From Larix sibirica (Eukaryota; Streptophyta; Pinopsida; Pinales; Pinaceae), in NCBI GenBank assembly GCA_004151065.3, contig NWUY0303892162.1:1-10871 (forward strand): a stretch of 10,871 nt of DNA, in the 5' to 3' direction. Under the pieces are notes generated by a model that ran no database searches, had not been told where the DNA came from, and saw only the letters and a list, made by a program, of their open reading frames with translations. The position numbers were made by a program, and so were the translations under genes. Shown piece after piece: positions 7,768 through 10,871 of the stretch (the stretch's first letter is position 1; every line of letters starts with the position of its first letter).

Positions 7768-8052
7768 TGTTTTGGTGCTCTTTATTTTGTGTATTTTGGT
7801 TGGCGAACCATTGACTTGCGGATTATTTTCTTGTTACTTGGTCTGGGCCCATTTGGAAGGGATGGTTTTTTCACTATGTAGTTGGGGGCAACTTTGCTTT
7901 GTGGTCTTATATGTCTTTGGCCCATATGGGGGCCTCTCTTCTCTTGTCCGGTGGGACGGTTTGTGGTATATTCCTTGTGCAAATGTTTGTATCTCAATCC
8001 TACTTTACATATACTTGTCAATAAAGTATAGCAATTTTTCTAATTGAAAAAA
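7768..8052 (+). promoter_or_regulatory. LINE 3' UTR with AATAAA and short A tail
   Basis: After the TGA at 7765-7767 the sequence is T/G-rich, with AATAAA at 8020-8025 and an A6 run at 8047-8052, about 22 bases downstream. This spacing is normal for plant cleavage and polyadenylation and marks the 3' end of the LINE transcript. The long open stretch through this part in another frame is incidental. Confidence 0.7.
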
Positions 8053-8950
8053 GGTGACTTTAAGTTGTAAAGTGACTTTTCAAAAAGAAAATTTGTTATA
8101 TAGTTCACTTAGGAGTTCTATGTAAATGAGAAATTATATCCCAACCCTAGATCTCATGGTTGAGATTTGATCTCAGCTATTGACCATGAAAATTCACAAG
8201 GAGTTACCCTAATGAGGAAATAAAAGAAGTGATTGAGACTTCATTTGAACATCTTTCTCCCATGAGAGGCATGCATACCTAGGTGGCTCTAGTTCCTATG
8301 TGTGGAAGTTGAAGAGGCACAAAATCCAAGAAGCTGGAGTTTGCTCGAATCCCAAGAGAGCTAGGTGAGAGGCATGATTTTCTAGAAAAGTACAAGCAGC
8401 AGAATTATGGAGATGGGCAGCAACTGAAGTGGGCACTTTTCCCTAGGTGAGGGCACAGTTCCCAAGACATTTTTTCCAGCATTAAAGAGAGTCGTACAGT
8501 ACAGATTGAAAAGGGTTGTAATGTTGAGTTGGTGTGCACAGAAAACATGACAGAGTGGGTACAATTTTCAAGGCAACCAAGAGCATTAACTTCTGTGAGT
8601 TCCATACAAAACTGGAGGAGGGTCTTACTATTGGTTTCTAGCACAGAAATCGAGGTAAACAGATAAGAAAGTGACTGTCCTAGGATGCACTGTTTGAACG
8701 TTTTCCTAGGATGTATATTGCACTGTTTTCGAGAAAGTTTTTGTGCTCAGATTTCAAGAATTTTATATTGTACTCTACTAAAGTGTAATGTTGTACCTTA
8801 CTGCTGATGTAATTCTGGGATATTTTGCTGTTATCTTGTATACTTTTCTAGAACTGGTTTTCCCAGGAGGTGGGGTTTTTTTTCCAGGGTCAAAGATTGA
8901 CCAAAATACTGTGTTATTTGCAAGCTAATGTTTGCTGTCATAATTTCATG
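8053..8950 (+). repeat. LTR-like fragment, downstream part
   Basis: No coding domain was found. Directly after the LINE tail the words GGTGACTTTAAG and AAAGTGACTTTT continue the pattern seen before the LINE. Further on the text has features common in plant LTR U3-R-U5 regions: a T-rich tract around TTTTATATTGTAC (about 8760-8772), TTGTAATG/TTGTAC words, and a GGTTTTCCCAGGAGG-T8-CCAGGG block at about 8857-8889, like the U5 of copia-type LTRs. No TG...CA end or primer-binding site follows, so a solo or partial LTR is the best guess. A short duplication is also present: CCTAGGATG at 8679-8687 and 8705-8713, and TGCACTGTTT at 8686-8695 and 8719-8728. Confidence 0.35.
8155..8188. repeat. Nested inverted repeat
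   Basis: CATGGT (8155-8160) pairs with ACCATG (8183-8188). Immediately inside, TGAGAT (8161-8166) pairs with ATCTCA (8170-8175) across a three-base loop. Seven unpaired bases lie on the 3' side between the two stems. No function is assigned. Confidence 0.65.
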
Positions 8951-9885
8951 TGTATGCATTTTTTGGACAGTTCGCTGATTTACCATCTTTCCTGCTAAAA
9001 CTACTTTATGGATAGCATATTGACTTACAGACTCACTTAAAGGAATGCCAATGAATTTTGGTGATTTCTGTGACTGTAGGAGGTTAATATCAAAGGCCTA
9101 TAAAGTGTTTGACATTATTTCTCTGTGGCTGTTTGTGAACATCAGTCAGAATTTTTTGTCATTTTGTAACAGATAATTGCGAATTGACATTAGAGGTGAA
9201 GTTCAATTAACACTTATTTCGTAGCATCACATATTAGGAAAGGCAACCCCACTAAACTGAGAAAACAATAACTCTAGTTTTCAGCCTAATAACCAAGGAT
9301 TCTTAGGAACACAAATTCAAATATAACTCAATCTGTTCCATATACAATATAGTCATCAAGTTGTAATTTTTCAAAAGAAACTTCGATTATCAAAAGGGCA
9401 GGTCTCCTGTCTTGGTGTGAGTAGCTACTAAATCCAACTCCAAATGGAAATTTAGCCAATCCTGTTTAAGTATCAAGTTTCAACTAACTGTCTAGTGTCA
9501 GACTAATAGATTCCGATAACCCTAAAATGATGACATTTGTGAGTTAGTAACTGCAGTTTAAGCTCAGCATGCATTTTAGAAAATAAGGTCTCTAAACTGG
9601 GACACTAATTTACCATGAAGAATTTCAATTAAATATGCCTGAAGTAATCAGTAAAAAGAGTAGAAATGGATTATATGCTAGGATGGTTAGCATGCATATT
9701 CAATATATTTAAGCACTTTAGAGTCTTAGACTACAAATACATTAAAAATAATCTTTTACTGGCAACATAATATATATCATCACAATAAACTAAAGTGCAA
9801 ACTTTGTTGGCCAGGGGCAAGAGGATTCGGATGCAATGTGCATTGCATAAACCACCTTTATAGTCTCCAACTCATTAACCTCCTT
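8951..9885. other. AT-rich stretch with no recognised feature
   Basis: I found no domain, RNA gene or clear repeat on either strand. For the minus-strand EAF1-like gene this would be the region after the HSA exon, so it may be part of a former intron. The exon expected next in that family was not recognised. Confidence 0.4.
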
Positions 9886-10101
9886 TCAAACTGCTTGACC
9901 ATCATTTGGTTCCTTTTGTGACACCAATGGACATAAGAGTGTCTCTGCTGCTTGCCAAAACTTCATAACAGCAGCTGCCATTGTATGAGTAGTTTTTCTT
10001 TTCTTCTTGTGCAGATCTCTTGCCCAAAACTCTCCATGGCCTGTCTCCTGAGCTACCCAACGACTTACTTGAGCAGCCGCAGCCATCTTCCAAATCCTTT
10101 C
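9886..10101 (-). pseudogene. EAF1-like HSA domain exon (third exon block)
   Basis: Reading the minus strand from 10101, just after a TATGCAG acceptor, the frame is ERIWKMAAAAQVSRWVAQETG, then LHKKKRKTTHTMAAAVMKFWQAAETLL. This matches the HSA domain of plant EAF1 proteins: E-R-x-W-K, then A-A-A-Q, then a basic patch, H-T-x-A-x-x-V-M-x-F-W, then S/A-A-E. EAF1 is the nuclear scaffold of the NuA4 histone acetyltransferase complex, and HSA helices bind actin and Arp4. The frame stops at a TGA (9886-9888) soon after DGQAV, yet KEVNELETIKVV continues in the same frame behind it, so the stop may be a decay mutation. SWR1 or BRM HSA domains are less similar. The domain is recognised with good confidence; gene status is doubtful. 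Confidence 0.75.
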
Positions 10102-10262
10102 CTGCATACAACAAAGACAGACAGAGTGATAGTGATACATCCCAAACATAAATATTGCAGCTATTTACACAATTACTATGAAAGTATTTACATATGGTTA
10201 TAAACGAAATCGAAAATCAATACAGAAAGCAGAAAAGCATTGCTACTGTATGAACTCTGAAC
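10102..10262 (-). other. Putative GT-AG intron, 161 bases, EAF1-like gene
   Basis: On the minus strand the donor is GAG|GTTCAG (edge at 10262) and the acceptor is TGTATGCAG|GAAAGG (edge at 10102), preceded by a T-rich tract. Joining the flanks gives ANDFVE followed by ERIWK, the same register as the family text around the HSA start. Stops interrupt all translations of the intron. Confidence 0.7.
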
Positions 10263-10369
10263 CTCCACGAAATCATTAGCCATCCAAGTCAATCCCAATG
10301 AGATTTTTTTCGTGGAGGCTCCATAAAAGGCTTTGCTTTAGCCCATTTTGCATTCTTTCTCAGTTTAGC
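10263..10369 (-). pseudogene. EAF1-like exon with frameshifting gap (second exon block)
   Basis: From the acceptor edge at 10369 the minus-strand frame reads AKLRKNAKWAKAKPF, then EPPRKKSHWD and at once a TGA stop. In a different frame the text resumes TWMANDFVE up to the donor at 10263. Plant EAF1 proteins have H-W-D, about seven residues, then W-x-A-N-D-F just before the HSA domain. Only five bases separate the two motifs here, so about 16 bases appear to be missing, which breaks the frame. This is the strongest sign that the locus is a pseudogene, unless an alternative splice or sequencing error explains it. Confidence 0.7.
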
Positions 10370-10511
10370 CTGCATGTTAAGCAAATTTGGCATTGAAACA
10401 ATATTTCGCAGCACAGCTGACAATGCTCAGATTTGGTAGTTCCCTCTAGAATCAATACAAGAAATATATTAGACAGTTGGAAAGCATTTAGCCATAAACC
10501 TCTGTACTTAC
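10370..10511 (-). other. Putative GT-AG intron, 142 bases, EAF1-like gene
   Basis: On the minus strand the donor is AAA|GTAAGTAC (edge at 10511), a near-perfect plant donor, and the acceptor is TTAACATGCAG|GCT (edge at 10370). Joining the exons in phase 0 gives EEAKCIK followed by AKLRKN, in line with the family's run of Glu/Ala/Lys helix before H-W-D. Confidence 0.7.
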
Positions 10512-10652
10512 TTTGATGCATTTGGCCTCCTCCAAACTGATATCTTCGTGTGCTCTTTTTGCTGCAGCCGACAAGTTTGGTGTATGATTACTACTTCTGC
10601 ATTGACAGTATAATTCTTCTCTTTTTCCAAAGGAAAAGCAACTCCTTGGTAT
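10512..10652 (-). pseudogene. EAF1-like exon, pre-HSA helix (first exon block)
   Basis: In the frame joined to the next exon, the minus strand reads SFGKREELYCQCRSS, then NLSAAAKRAHEDISLEEAKCIK, ending at the GTAAGT donor. A-H-E-D followed by L-E-E-A is typical of the helix before the HSA region in plant EAF1. The frame is closed upstream by a stop at 10653-10655, so the true 5' edge is unknown. A neighbouring frame stays open from 10508 to 10708, which may mean a small indel near 10620-10650. No start codon is assigned. Confidence 0.55.
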
Positions 10653-10871
10653 TTATTACTCACAATACCAGATGAGCTTGAAACCTTTGATTGTGGAAGT
10701 GTAGACACTTTTTAGGAACTATAGATGCCACCCAGTTGATTCCCAACCTTCTTTTCCAGTACAGGCGGAGAATTTCTTTTTCCTTTTACATCCTGAATAG
10801 TTGTGATCCTTGGTGTTTCAAGTAGTGGAACAACTGTACTAGCCAGTAATCCTTCTTCAGTCTTCATCTTA
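10653..10871 (-). other. Possible further upstream coding sequence of the EAF1-like gene
   Basis: The minus strand is mostly open in one frame from the window edge, with text such as LLASTVVPLLETPRITTIQD and KRNSPPVLEKKVGNQ. One TAA stop lies before STLPQSKVSSSSG. The Ser/Lys/Pro-rich composition fits the low-complexity N-terminal half of EAF1, but I see no diagnostic motif. It may be exon sequence with a decay stop. Confidence 0.35.

Larger units (their letters stand above)
6500..8052 (+). mobile_element. 5'-truncated LINE (non-LTR retrotransposon)
   Basis: The segment contains the C-terminal end of a LINE ORF2 (zf-RVT plus RNase H), a 3' UTR of about 280 bases, an AATAAA signal at 8020-8025 and six A residues at 8047-8052. 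Endonuclease and the RT core are missing, the usual result of incomplete target-primed reverse transcription. The 5' junction is not sharp; it lies between about 6423 and 6600. GTGACTTTA occurs at 6414-6422 and again directly after the A tail at 8054-8062, a possible 9-bp target-site duplication. Similar words recur in the flanks, so chance is not excluded. CpG is clearly more frequent here (6600-7700) than in the gypsy element. Confidence 0.8.

Noticed and set aside
7631-8047. 138-codon plus-strand open stretch rich in Leu, Phe and Trp, resembling a membrane protein
   Set aside because: Starts inside the RNase H frame and runs through the T/G-rich LINE 3' UTR; the hydrophobicity comes from T-rich codons.
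8382-8644. Two overlapping minus-strand open stretches
   Set aside because: No domain and Cys/Leu-rich by composition; they lie in LTR-like sequence.
8679-8728. Short duplicated words CCTAGGATG and TGCACTGTTT considered as a tandem repeat array
   Set aside because: Only two imperfect copies with different spacing; too little to call an array.
10102-10149. N-terminal extension of the minus-strand HSA frame upstream of 10101
   Set aside because: This part ends in a T-rich tract and a TATGCAG acceptor, so it is intron read through rather than coding.
9952-10203. 83-codon plus-strand open stretch
   Set aside because: Antisense of the HSA exon and its intron; the minus strand explains the region better.
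1-10871. CRISPR array, tRNA, rRNA, prokaryotic operon or defence system
   Set aside because: No regularly spaced repeats, cloverleaf or rRNA words were seen, and the content is eukaryotic retroelements and spliced exons.

Overview
The window looks like nuclear DNA of a seed plant, quite possibly a gymnosperm. It is AT-rich, mostly old retroelement sequence, and ends with intron-bearing exons that resemble the plant EAF1 family. No bacterial gene organisation, tRNA, rRNA or CRISPR was seen. The species call is an inference; the sequence alone does not settle it.

Positions 1 to about 5725 (plus strand) hold the decayed internal region of one Ty3/gypsy LTR retrotransposon. In order it shows the C-terminal part of a gag capsid, three CCHC zinc-knuckle positions with an Arg/Gly-rich stretch, an aspartic-protease-like segment, a second gag-like block, reverse transcriptase, RNase H and integrase with a C-terminal tail. 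It is broken by many stops and frameshifts, its RT signature reads DMDD, and its protease has lost the expected Asp-Ser/Thr-Gly. It cannot be active. Neither LTR of this element was identified, and the 5' end lies outside the window.

Positions 5726 to about 6490 and 8053 to about 8950 are non-coding. The inner parts share AAGTGACTTT-like words and look like one LTR-type repeat split by an insertion. The insertion, ending at 8052, is a 5'-truncated LINE. It carries a 385-codon open frame (6610-7767) with a zf-RVT zinc-binding domain and an RNase H domain, then a 3' UTR with AATAAA and a short A tail. The frame contains a 93-bp in-frame tandem duplication and has visibly more CpG than its surroundings, so it is probably much younger than the gypsy element.

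Positions 9886 to 10652 (minus strand) carry three exon-like blocks separated by two short GT-AG introns. Their translation resembles the HSA-domain region of plant EAF1, the scaffold of the NuA4 histone acetyltransferase complex. A frameshifting gap and a stop suggest an unprocessed pseudogene or broken duplicate. The transposons lie downstream of it with respect to its direction. The stretch 8951-9885 holds nothing I can identify. The parts do not form one functional system: they are layers of insertion and decay beside a gene fragment.
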